Under the pieces are notes generated by a model, which made no database searches, was not told the DNA's origin, and saw only the letters and a list, made by a program, of their open reading frames with translations. From the NCBI GenBank assembly GCA_964631275.1, contig CAZVWQ010000016.1, forward strand, positions 1 through 33,927: 33,927 bases of DNA, read 5' to 3'. A program made the position numbers and the translations under genes. This document shows positions 16,046-22,957 of the stretch, one piece after another (position 1 is the first letter of the stretch; every line of letters starts with the position of its first letter). The stretch is from CAZVWQ01 sp964631275 (GTDB lineage Bacteria; Patescibacteriota; JACMRA01).

Positions 16046-16243
16046 TATACTCAAATGCTAACTAAATTATGATTTAATTGAAGGTTTTAGTTTGATTAAA
16101 CAAAGCTTCTACAGAGACACTGCTATATTTTGTTTAAATACTTAACTAAAGCTACATTTAGTAGTAAAATAATTCTTGCGGAAGTCTTGTAAATAAAAAA
16201 ACAAAGTTAGAAAAACTCATTGAGTAGTTAACAGTTTGGTATA
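16046..16243 (+). repeat. MITE-like element, family B, interrupted by a family E element
   Basis: Left end TATACTCAAATGCTAACTAA; reverse-complemented right end TATACCAAACTGTTAACTAC: an imperfect inverted repeat of about 19 bp, flanked by TA. The intact copy at 21637-21740 is 104 bp; this one is 198 bp because about 90 bp (about 16100-16193) has been inserted after GTTTGATTAAA. The right end abuts the family C element. Confidence 0.7.
16100..16193 (+). mobile_element. MITE-like element, family E, nested in family B
   Basis: The ends CAAAGCTTCTACAGAG and, reverse-complemented, CAAGACTTCCGCAAGA are imperfect inverted repeats. The sequence is absent from the other two family B copies at this position. 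Related ends occur at 12566-12620 and 15010-15045. The exact borders are ambiguous by a few bases because of flanking TAAA. Confidence 0.5.
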
Positions 16244-16378
16244 TAGGACCGTTTGAAACTTTTTACCAATTTAAAAATAAAATTTTACGACAATTAATCG
16301 TTAAGAATTTAGTTTATAAATAAGAGGTTTATTTTCTTATGAAGATCTAAATTAAGGTAATAGTAAACGGATTGGATA
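16242..16378 (+). repeat. MITE-like element, family C
   Basis: Begins TATAGGACCGTTTGAAACTT and ends AAACGGATTGGATA. The reverse-complemented right end TATCCAATCCGTTTACTATT forms a loose inverted repeat with the left end. It carries the block AAGAATTTAG...TTATGAAGATCTAAATTAAGG shared with the other three copies, and directly adjoins the family B element. Confidence 0.65.
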
Positions 16379-16410
16379 TTAATAAAGAGCAAGTAATCAA
16401 ATAAGTTCTG

Positions 16411-16516
16411 TATAGCCAATCTGTATACGACTTAGGCATTTTGGTATTTAAAACTTTTTTTAAAAAATAAAGTTAATAGCTAGTAGCTTATCTAAATTAA
16501 ATGTGAAATTGCTATA
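16411..16516 (+). repeat. MITE-like element, family D
   Basis: Left end TATAGCCAATCTGTATAC, reverse-complemented right end TATAGCAATTTCACATTT, flanked by TA. 106 bp. Shares the left half with 5059 and 12526 and the right half with 3684-3776 and 21739-21803. Confidence 0.65.
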
Positions 16517-16576
16517 ATAATCCATTAGCTGTTTTAATTTATAAAAAGTAGGGTCGTTTGGTACGTCAAAAACAAT

Positions 16577-16666
16577 AGTCTTGTCCCATAACTCAAATTT
16601 ACAAAACTTTGATCTCATAAAATAAATATTAATCAACAGTAAAAAATAAGTTTTGAGACATGATTA
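16577..16666 (+). mobile_element. MITE-like element, family A
   Basis: 90 bp, beginning AGTCTTGTCCCATAACTCAA and ending GTTTTGAGACATGATT. Flanked by AAT at 16574-16576 and AAT at 16667-16669. It is close to the family consensus and so may be a recent insertion. Confidence 0.88.
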
Positions 16667-17104
16667 ATAAAAGCTAGTTTTTTTATCAGAATATTTTATC
16701 AGAATAACTTAAAGATAGTTTATATAAAAAATAAAAAACCTTACCTCAACTTCAAAAAAAAATAAGTTGCAAAAAAACATAGTCACTAGAGGCTATATAT
16801 CTAGTGTTATTTACATAAAACAAAACCTAAACCTAGTGTTTTTTGATTCATTTTGTGGAGGTTAAGTTTTTTTTATTCGATAAACAACCTAAAAAAAAGA
16901 TGCCAAAAACAAACAAAAATTAATAGTAAATAGTAGCTAAATTTTAGTCAACTATCCAAAATTCAATGCGTTGACAATTAGTAGGTTTTTTTGCAAGTCT
17001 GTATAACTAATTATGTTAATCAGTTTTAGTAATTAATTTAGCTAAATTAAACAAAAAAATTAGAATAGTTTTTTAGAAAAATAAAATAAACATTCCTAGT
17101 CGCT
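16667..17104. other. dnaA upstream region; possible origin, unproven
   Basis: About 440 bp before dnaA without a gene. It contains a minus-strand copy of the upstream motif (16740-16780), a CACTAGA/TCTAGTG hairpin (16784-16806) and long A/T runs. I looked for DnaA boxes (TTATCCACA and complement) and found only TTATTTACA at about 16808, two mismatches away. A motif-like AAACAAAAAAATTAGAATAG lies 20-55 bp before the dnaA ATG and may be its promoter region. Proximity to dnaA is the only argument for an origin. Confidence 0.3.
16740..16780 (-). promoter_or_regulatory. Conserved upstream motif (copy 6, orphan)
   Basis: On the minus strand: GCAACTTATTTTTTTTTGAA then GTTGAGGTAAGG. It matches the 3' half of the motif, but no minus-strand gene follows closely, so it may drive a non-coding transcript or be a displaced copy. 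Confidence 0.3.
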
Positions 17105-18553
17105 ATGTCAGCATCTCAAGGTTATTGGCCTCTAATCCTAAAAGATCTAAAAACTCAGGTAAATAGTACTGTCTACAAAACTTGGTTCAGCGAGATAAAA
17201 CTAGCAGAGGTAGAGAATCTTGGTCGAAAAATTGTAGTCGAAGTTCCTTCAGAATTTAACAAAAAATATATCCAGAACAAATATACTTCTTTACTAAAAA
17301 CCTGTATTAACAAGTTTTATCCTAGGGTGATTCATTTGGATTTTAGGATTTCCAAAAACTCAAAAAAAATCCAAGATTCGTCTAGGCAAGAAGATATTTT
17401 TGCTATTCAAGAAAATCTAAAAGGTATAAAAAAAGAAATTAACGATAGAAATAATACTTTGGATCTTAATGGAAGTAAGAACTTTTACAAAAAAAACATT
17501 AACAATCTTAACCCTAAATATACTTTTAATAACTTTGTAACTATTGCTAGTAATCAGTTAGCAGTTAGTGTCTCAGAAGCAATTATCCAAAAACCTGGTA
17601 AATTATATAATCCAGTTTTTATTTATTCTGGAGTTGGTCTTGGTAAAACTCATCTTTTACAAGCTATCGGTCAAAAAATGCTTTCTGAAAAGCCAGACTT
17701 TAAGATCAAATACGCCACTTGCGAGACTTTTTTTAATTTTTTTATATCTAGTATCCAGAACAAAAAATCAGAAGAGTTTAAGGAATACTTTAGAAATATC
17801 GATTTGCTTTTACTTGATGATATTCAATTTATTTCTGGTAAAGAAGGAACTCAAGAAGCTTTTTTCCATACTTTTAATGAATTACATCAGCAGAATAAAC
17901 AAATTGTAATCACTTCTGATAAACCTCCAAAATCTCTAAACAATATTACCGAGAGGTTGATTTCTAGATTTGAATGGGGTATCGTAATTGATATCTCAAA
18001 ACCTGACCTAGAAGACAGAATTACTGTAATCAAAGACAAAGTAGATAGGATAAAACTTGATCTTAGTATTTATCAAGTAGCCAGAATTGCCGAAGCTGTA
18101 AACACTAATTTTCGTGATCTAGAAGGGGTCCTAAACAGAATACAGGCTAGAAAGCAATTACTTCCTGACAAACCATTTGAAGATTCAGAGCTAACTAAGA
18201 TACTTGATGGTTACGAGTCAGCTTCGATGATGACTATCGATATTAGTTATATACAAAATTCGCCTCAGAAGATTTTAAATTCAGTAGCTCAAGTTTATTC
18301 TTTATCTAGAGATCAGATCTTAAGTAAAAGTAGACAAAAAGACATTGCTGAAGCTAGGCAAGTAGCTATGTTCTTGCTCAAAGAGCAGCTTGAACTAAGC
18401 TATCCAGCTGTAGCTAAAGTCTTTAGTAGGGATCACTCTACAGTTATTCATGCTCACAAAAAAATTACCACTAATCTAAGTAAAGATCAAAAATTAACCC
18501 AAAAAATTGAATTTATAAAGCAATTAGTAACTACAACTAAACAAACTACATAA
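17105..18553 (+). CDS. dnaA: Chromosomal replication initiator protein DnaA
   Basis: 482 aa, normal length. Domain I is ~1-85 (W8, KTWFSEIKL 25-33), domain II a polar linker ~86-135, domain III the AAA+ module from NFVTIASNQLA: Walker A GVGLGKT (176-182), Walker B LLLLDD (234-239), sensor IVITSDKPP (267-275) and RLISRFEWG (284-292). Domain IV has the helix-turn-helix with DHSTVIHAHKK (443-453), the DnaA-box-binding signature. DnaA-ATP melts the origin and loads the helicase. All key residues are intact. No dnaN or recF is next to it, unlike many bacteria. Four MITE-like elements lie upstream, and a nested pair follows the stop. Confidence 0.97.
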   Translation: MSASQGYWPLILKDLKTQVNSTVYKTWFSEIKLAEVENLGRKIVVEVPSEFNKKYIQNKYTSLLKTCINKFYPRVIHLDFRISKNSKKIQDSSRQEDIFAIQENLKGIKKEINDRNNTLDLNGSKNFYKKNINNLNPKYTFNNFVTIASNQLAVSVSEAIIQKPGKLYNPVFIYSGVGLGKTHLLQAIGQKMLSEKPDFKIKYATCETFFNFFISSIQNKKSEEFKEYFRNIDLLLLDDIQFISGKEGTQEAFFHTFNELHQQNKQIVITSDKPPKSLNNITERLISRFEWGIVIDISKPDLEDRITVIKDKVDRIKLDLSIYQVARIAEAVNTNFRDLEGVLNRIQARKQLLPDKPFEDSELTKILDGYESASMMTIDISYIQNSPQKILNSVAQVYSLSRDQILSKSRQKDIAEARQVAMFLLKEQLELSYPAVAKVFSRDHSTVIHAHKKITTNLSKDQKLTQKIEFIKQLVTTTKQTT

Positions 18554-18638
18554 AACAGCTTATTTATAGAGTATAGTTTAAATATAAATTTTAACTTATT
18601 TTGAGAAGGTTCATTCTGAAGGTTAAAACTAGCATATC

Positions 18639-18835
18639 TATACTCAAATACTAACTAAATTATGATTTAACTGAAAGTTTTAGTTTTATTAAATAAGGAA
18701 AACAAAGTTAGAAAAATTCACTAGTCTTGTCCCATAAATCAAATTTACAAAACTTTGACCCAAAAAAATAGATATTAATCAACAGTAAAAATAAGTTTTG
18801 AGACATGATTACTAATTAGTTAACAGTTTAGTATA
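18639..18835 (+). repeat. MITE-like element, family B, interrupted by family A
   Basis: Left end TATACTCAAATACTAACTAA and right end TTAACAGTTTAGTATA. 197 bp in total; removing the 88-bp family A element plus one ACT leaves 106 bp, the same size as the uninterrupted copy at 21637-21740. Located between the convergent dnaA and RlmD-family genes. Confidence 0.8.
18723..18810 (+). mobile_element. MITE-like element, family A, nested in family B
   Basis: 88 bp, beginning AGTCTTGTCCCATAAATCAA and ending GTTTTGAGACATGATT. Flanked by ACT at 18720-18722 and ACT at 18811-18813. The uninterrupted family B copies read CTCACTGAGTAGTTAAC and CTCATTGAGTAGTTAAC here; this copy without A would read TTCACTAATTAGTTAAC, the same length, which fixes the element borders and the 3-bp duplication. 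Confidence 0.9.
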
Positions 18836-18839
18836 AATT

Positions 18840-20177
18840 TTATCTTTGCCAAATTCCTAGACCTTCTACGTGAGGAGTTTTTGGATATAGATTATAAGCT
18901 CGATAAAAGTTAATTTTGTATATATTTTTTAACTGATTATAATTTTCAGCTTGAGTCTTAGGATTACAAGACACATAAATTATAGTTTTAGGTTTAGTTT
19001 CTTTAATTTTATCTATAACTTTAGGGTGTAGTCCACTTCGAGGTGGGTCGACGATAAGTAAATCTAGATTGTCAAGATACTCTAGCGACTTTTCAGCTTC
19101 AGCTTGAATAAACTCAGTTTTAGATATATTATTTTGATTATTTAGGCGAAAGTTTTTTGCGGCATAGATATTTGATTCTTCCGATAATTCTACAAAAATT
19201 AACTGATCGCAAAAATCAGCTAGGCTAATTCCAATTGTCCCCACTCCAGAATAAAGATCCAAAGCTTTGGTAAAATTAAATTTTTGATTATTTAGATATT
19301 GTCTTATATCAGTAATCAAAAAACTAAAGATTTTAGGATTAATCTGAAAAAACTGTTTATGATTATAGACAAACTTTTTATCATTAATTTTTTCTATAAG
19401 TTCTAAAATTCCGAATTCAATAATTATTTCGGTAATTACAGCTGCAGGACTCAAAGGATTAGAATAATATACTCCTACCCCAACTAGACTATCATCAAGT
19501 AAAATCTCTAAAGTATTAAAATCAAATCCTAAATCCCTATTTTTAACAAACAAAGACATTATTAATTTTTTCTCAAAAAAAGAATATCTAAAAATCACAG
19601 ATTTTAGATTCCTACTCTTAAGTTGAGATTGATTTAATATATTAATTAATTCTCCAGCTTTTTGATTAATAATTTTTGGAACCAAACTCGACCGTGTAGT
19701 CGGTAATTTACCTTTGCTTGTTCCTCGTTTAAAAAAAGCTAAGCTAATTTTCTCAGTTTCATTTTCACCATAAAAACTAAACTCTACTTTATTGCGGTAG
19801 TTATAATTACCAGGTGACTTGGCGGAAATTATCTCAAAATCTTGTAAATCAACATTTGAAAATTCTTTATAAAAACTTTTAATAAATTTTTTTTTAAGTC
19901 TATTTTCTTCTTTTAAATCAAGAATCTGTAAGGGTGACGTGGAGGTAAAATCTGGATCTTTTGGTTCGATTCTATACTTTGATTGTTGTAAAATTTTAAT
20001 TGCCTGCCCCTTAGATTTTTTACGACGTAACTCAACTTTAGCGATGACTTTTTCACCTGGCAGGGCATTTAAGATTTCATAAACTTTTTTGTTTTCGTCT
20101 TTAGCTAGGCCGTAGCCTCTCTCGTTTAGACCAAAAATTTCTAATTGAATTTCTTTAAATTTGTTTTTCTTTGACAT
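18840..20177 (-). CDS. RlmD/TrmA-family rRNA (uracil-5-)-methyltransferase
   Basis: 445 aa. An N-terminal TRAM domain (residues ~6-65: FGLNERGYGLAKDENKKVYE, GEKVIAKVELRRKKS) is followed by the methylase: LDLYSGVGTIGISLADF (SAM motif I), LLIVDPPRSGLHPKVI (motif IV) and IYVSCNPKTQAENY with the catalytic nucleophile Cys404; HVEGLGIWQR at the end holds the conserved Glu. RlmD methylates U1939 and RlmC U747 of 23S rRNA. The four cysteines that bind a 4Fe-4S cluster in E. coli RlmD are missing: the segment around 70-95 reads EPKDPDFTSTSPLQILDLKE. The site specificity is therefore left open. The conserved upstream motif lies 53 bp before the start. Confidence 0.87.
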   Translation of the reverse strand: MSKKNKFKEIQLEIFGLNERGYGLAKDENKKVYEILNALPGEKVIAKVELRRKKSKGQAIKILQQSKYRIEPKDPDFTSTSPLQILDLKEENRLKKKFIKSFYKEFSNVDLQDFEIISAKSPGNYNYRNKVEFSFYGENETEKISLAFFKRGTSKGKLPTTRSSLVPKIINQKAGELINILNQSQLKSRNLKSVIFRYSFFEKKLIMSLFVKNRDLGFDFNTLEILLDDSLVGVGVYYSNPLSPAAVITEIIIEFGILELIEKINDKKFVYNHKQFFQINPKIFSFLITDIRQYLNNQKFNFTKALDLYSGVGTIGISLADFCDQLIFVELSEESNIYAAKNFRLNNQNNISKTEFIQAEAEKSLEYLDNLDLLIVDPPRSGLHPKVIDKIKETKPKTIIYVSCNPKTQAENYNQLKNIYKINFYRAYNLYPKTPHVEGLGIWQR

Positions 20178-20230
20178 TTTTCTTTTTTGAAAGTTCTTTT
20201 AATTTAGTTGTTTAAATAACTTTTAGTCAA

Positions 20231-20266
20231 AGTTATGCTACTTTTTTAAATATCTATTTATCTAGC
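20231..20266 (-). promoter_or_regulatory. Conserved upstream motif (copy 7)
   Basis: On the minus strand: GCTAGATAAATAGATATTTA then AAAAAGTAGCATAACT. It matches copy 1 over AATAGATATTT and the GTA-n-ATAA part and lies 53 bp upstream of the RlmD-family gene, pointing to it. Less conserved than the others. Confidence 0.35.
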
Positions 20267-20341
20267 TTTGTCTCAAAGCATTTTGAAAATATTGAGTTAA
20301 TTTTTTTGATCGAATAGAGTAAAAGGTAATAGTTTTTTATA

Positions 20342-20382
20342 AAACAAACAAAAATAAATTGTTTTTTTGAGTATGAGGTAAC
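20342..20382 (+). promoter_or_regulatory. Conserved upstream motif (copy 4)
   Basis: AAACAAACAAAAATAAATTG then TTTTTTTGAGTATGAGGTAAC, 52 bp upstream of and co-directional with the DnaE C-terminal gene. Confidence 0.5.
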
Positions 20383-20434
20383 TAACTAAAAATATAATCT
20401 TAATAAACTTAATATTTGATTTTAATACTTATTT

Positions 20435-21463
20435 ATGCTTGATTATATACATATTCGCTCTTTTTTAATTCATAACGTTCCTGGTATTTTAGACAATCTT
20501 AGTGCTCGTAAGCAAAATAGACAGAATCAGAGTGACGATCTGTTTAGTGATGCTCCAGAAACAACCAATCAAAGTAGCTTTTGGAATTACGAATACCCAC
20601 TCATAGCCAAAAGAAAAATTCTCCAGGAAGAAAAAAGTAGTCTTGGACTTTATGTTTCAGGTAATCCTTTAGAAGAATATGAGCCTTTATTGCTATTTCT
20701 AAAAGAAAAACTAAAAATAAAAAATCTATATTTAATAGTTTTAGAAAAATTAAGAAAAATTTTTACCAGAAATAATCAAATGATGTTAGCACTAGATATA
20801 ACTACTTTGGATGGTGATTTAGAGGGGGTAGTTTTTCCTAGTAAAGCTTTGGAGTTTTCACCAATCTTTGAAGAAAAAAAATTATACTGGGTAGTCGGTA
20901 AAATATCTGAAAGAAAAAAGAAAACCCAAAAAGACACTGAAAAAGGAGAAATTAAAGAATATGTAGAATTGCCTAAATTAATTATTGACGGTGTTTCTGA
21001 GATATCTCAAGGACCAAAAAAAGCTTTGCAAAGAGCTCATATAGATTATACAGAAAGTATGGAAAAAAGTCTGCAAGATTTGAATTTTGAACAAATTACT
21101 TTAGATTCAGATACCATACCAGAGGAAATAAAAAAACTGGAAATAAAAAAAGCTAAAGGCTCCTTAAGCGCTGATTTGGTAGTAAAACAAACGAATACTG
21201 TAAAAACAAAAAAAAATAAACCAAAAGAAAACCAGCCATTTATTCAAGATATCCAAGCAGTAGAGTTAATTAGAATACCAAAAGATTTTGGTTTACAAAA
21301 ATTAAAAGAATTACGGAATAAACTAAAAAGGGATCCTTTTAGTGGAGCTTTAGCTATTATTTTAGAGATAGAAACCGCTAATACTTGGAAAAAAGTCAAA
21401 CACACTCACTGGATTAGTCAAGAAGATTATCAAAAATACCAGCTTGACAAATATTCTAGCTAA
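20435..21463 (+). CDS. Stand-alone C-terminal region of DNA polymerase III alpha (DnaE)
   Basis: 342 aa, against about 1,100 or more for DnaE. Residues 1-50 (SFLIHNVPGILDNLSARKQN, then QSDDLFSDAP) correspond to the helical RxxLL...Q-DLF segment after the polymerase core. EEKSSLGLYVSGNPLEEY (65-82) is the highly conserved EKE-LG-Y-SGHPL motif. Residues ~108-190 form the OB-fold (MMALDITTLDGDLEGVVFPS region), and the rest is the C-terminal domain that in DnaE contacts tau. PHP and palm/fingers domains are absent, and stops lie immediately upstream of the ATG in frame, so this is not an N-terminal miscall. No intein is visible. It is either half of a split polymerase or a remnant; the motif 52 bp upstream suggests expression. 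Residues 225-265 are Lys-rich linker. Confidence 0.8.
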   Translation: MLDYIHIRSFLIHNVPGILDNLSARKQNRQNQSDDLFSDAPETTNQSSFWNYEYPLIAKRKILQEEKSSLGLYVSGNPLEEYEPLLLFLKEKLKIKNLYLIVLEKLRKIFTRNNQMMLALDITTLDGDLEGVVFPSKALEFSPIFEEKKLYWVVGKISERKKKTQKDTEKGEIKEYVELPKLIIDGVSEISQGPKKALQRAHIDYTESMEKSLQDLNFEQITLDSDTIPEEIKKLEIKKAKGSLSADLVVKQTNTVKTKKNKPKENQPFIQDIQAVELIRIPKDFGLQKLKELRNKLKRDPFSGALAIILEIETANTWKKVKHTHWISQEDYQKYQLDKYSS

Positions 21464-21493
21464 AGCCAATTTTTTTTATTAAAAAAATAAAAA

Positions 21494-21578
21494 GCCTAGG
21501 TGGTGGAATTGGTAGACACGCTAGCCTTAGGAGCTAGTGCCTTCGGGTGTCAGGGTTCGAGTCCCTGCCTAGGCACCA
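21494..21578 (+). tRNA. tRNA-Leu (anticodon UAG)
   Basis: 85 nt. The acceptor stem GCCTAGG pairs with CCTAGGC, followed by discriminator A and an encoded CCA. The anticodon arm is CTAGC-CTTAGGA-GCTAG with UAG in the loop, reading CUN codons. A long variable arm (TGCCTTCGGGTGTCA) marks a class II tRNA, and the T arm is CAGGG-TTCGAGT-CCCTG. It lies 30 bp after the DnaE fragment. Confidence 0.97.
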
Positions 21579-21636
21579 AATAATTATAATTTTTATACTC
21601 AACAAAAATCAATAGCCTTGCTTAAGAAAGCATAAC

Positions 21637-21740
21637 TGTACCTAAAATGCTAACTAAATCGTGATTTAAATAAAGTTTTAGTTTGATTAAATAAAGAAAG
21701 CACAGAAAAAAACTCACTGAGTAGTTAACAGTTTAGTATA
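21637..21740 (+). repeat. MITE-like element, family B (uninterrupted copy)
   Basis: About 104 bp from TGTACCTAAAATGCTAACTA to AGTTAACAGTTTAGTATA. It is the reference empty copy for the two interrupted ones at 16046 and 18639. Its left end is degraded (TGTAC for TATAC). It shares its last TA with the family D element that follows. Confidence 0.7.
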
Positions 21741-21803
21741 TAGCAACTTTGTATTCAACTTAATATCTAATAACTTGTCTAAGTCGAATCTGGAATTACT
21801 ATA
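21739..21803 (+). repeat. Short MITE-like element, family D
   Basis: 65 bp. Left end TATAGCAACTTTGTATTC (then AACTTA) and reverse-complemented right end TATAGTAATTCCAGATTC (then GACTTA) match at 17 of 24 positions: the clearest inverted repeat of the family. TA-flanked, abutting family B just as C abuts B at 16242. Confidence 0.65.
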
Positions 21804-21941
21804 CCAACAGCTAGAAAAGTTTCTAGCAAACTTGGATGTTGGAGGTTAAAACAAAACTAATGTTAAACTTTGTTTTACAAAAAGCTAAGCTTTATTTAGA
21901 TTTATCTTAAATTTGACTTACTGAATCTTTATTGTTTATTG

Positions 21942-22901
21942 ATGAAAAAATTAATTTCTTTTGTTTTACCAATTCATAATGAAGCTGAAAATATTTATAG
22001 ACTTTGCCAAGAATTGGAAGAAGTTACTAATCATTTAAGCAAAAAGTACAGGTATGAGTATATTTTTGTTAATGACGGTAGTCAAGATAATTCTTATCAA
22101 ATTTTACTTGACCTACATAATAAAGATCCAGAACATTTTAGGTTAATTAACTTGGCTCGTAACTTTGGACATCAGATTGCGGTAACTGCTGGCCAGGATT
22201 TTGCTGAGGGAGATGTGGTAATAATTATGGACACAGACTTACAAGACCCGCCAGAAGTTTGTTTAGATTTGATCAGAAAATGGGAAGACGGCTATGAAAT
22301 AGTCTATGCTCAAAGAAATAAATACAGGAGTAATTTTTTTAAAGAAATTTCGGCATATTGGTTTTATCGTATTTTGCACTCCATCGCCGAAGTTAATATT
22401 CCGATAGATACTGGAGATTTTAGACTCTTGGACAAAAAAGTTAATCTAGAAATGAGAAAATTCAGAGAAAAATCTAGATTTCTTAGAGGTATTACCTCTC
22501 TAATTGGCTTTAGGCAAACTGCAGTAAAATTTGACAGATCAGAACGATACAAAGGCAAGCCTAGTTACACTTTTTTTAAAAGTTTAAGTTTAGCGATTAA
22601 TGGAATTACCGGTTTTTCCAAGCTTCCTTTGCGGCTAATTACAATCTTTGGTATTGGAATTTCTGTACTTAGTTTAATTGGTGGTTTTTGTTATATTTTT
22701 TTTACTCTTTGGTTTGATCAAGCGATACAAGGATGGGCTAGCTTAATGGCAGCCATATTCTTTTTGGGTGGAATGCAAATGATTATGTTAGGAATAATTG
22801 GTGAGTATATAGGAAGGATTTATTTAGAGACTTTAGATAGACCATTATACACAATTAGAGATAAGGTTGGGTTTGAGAATTCTTATATAGAGCCTATTTG
22901 A
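21942..22901 (+). CDS. GtrB/DPM1-like polyprenyl-phosphate glycosyltransferase
   Basis: 319 aa from the ATG at 21942 (a TTG one codon earlier is in frame). The GT2 domain is at the N-terminus: SFVLPIHNEAENI, YIFVNDGSQDNSY, LINLARNFGHQIAVTAG and the DxD-type DTDLQDPPE. DTGDFRLLDKKV and SRFLRGITSLIGFRQ follow as in bactoprenol glucosyl/dolichol-phosphate mannosyl transferases. Two C-terminal membrane helices (~232-258 and ~268-292) precede GEYIGRIYLETLDRPLY. It transfers a sugar from a nucleotide donor to a polyprenyl phosphate on the cytoplasmic face, supplying envelope glycosylation, possibly for the GT-C-like proteins here. TGA stop. Confidence 0.9.
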   Translation: MKKLISFVLPIHNEAENIYRLCQELEEVTNHLSKKYRYEYIFVNDGSQDNSYQILLDLHNKDPEHFRLINLARNFGHQIAVTAGQDFAEGDVVIIMDTDLQDPPEVCLDLIRKWEDGYEIVYAQRNKYRSNFFKEISAYWFYRILHSIAEVNIPIDTGDFRLLDKKVNLEMRKFREKSRFLRGITSLIGFRQTAVKFDRSERYKGKPSYTFFKSLSLAINGITGFSKLPLRLITIFGIGISVLSLIGGFCYIFFTLWFDQAIQGWASLMAAIFFLGGMQMIMLGIIGEYIGRIYLETLDRPLYTIRDKVGFENSYIEPI

Positions 22902-22957
22902 TTACTTATCTTTAAAACGAAGACTTTAAAAAACTTTAAGATAAACATTGTATTTGG

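Noticed and set aside
12199..16666. Repeated short blocks suggesting a CRISPR array
   Set aside because: The repeats are unevenly spaced, belong to several families, occur in both orientations, have inverted ends and are scattered between genes. No Cas gene is present.
10145..22901. Recoded UGA (genetic code 25) as in some CPR phyla
   Set aside because: Genes with normal family length end at TGA (for example the GtrB-like gene), and I saw no in-frame TGA inside the conserved genes.
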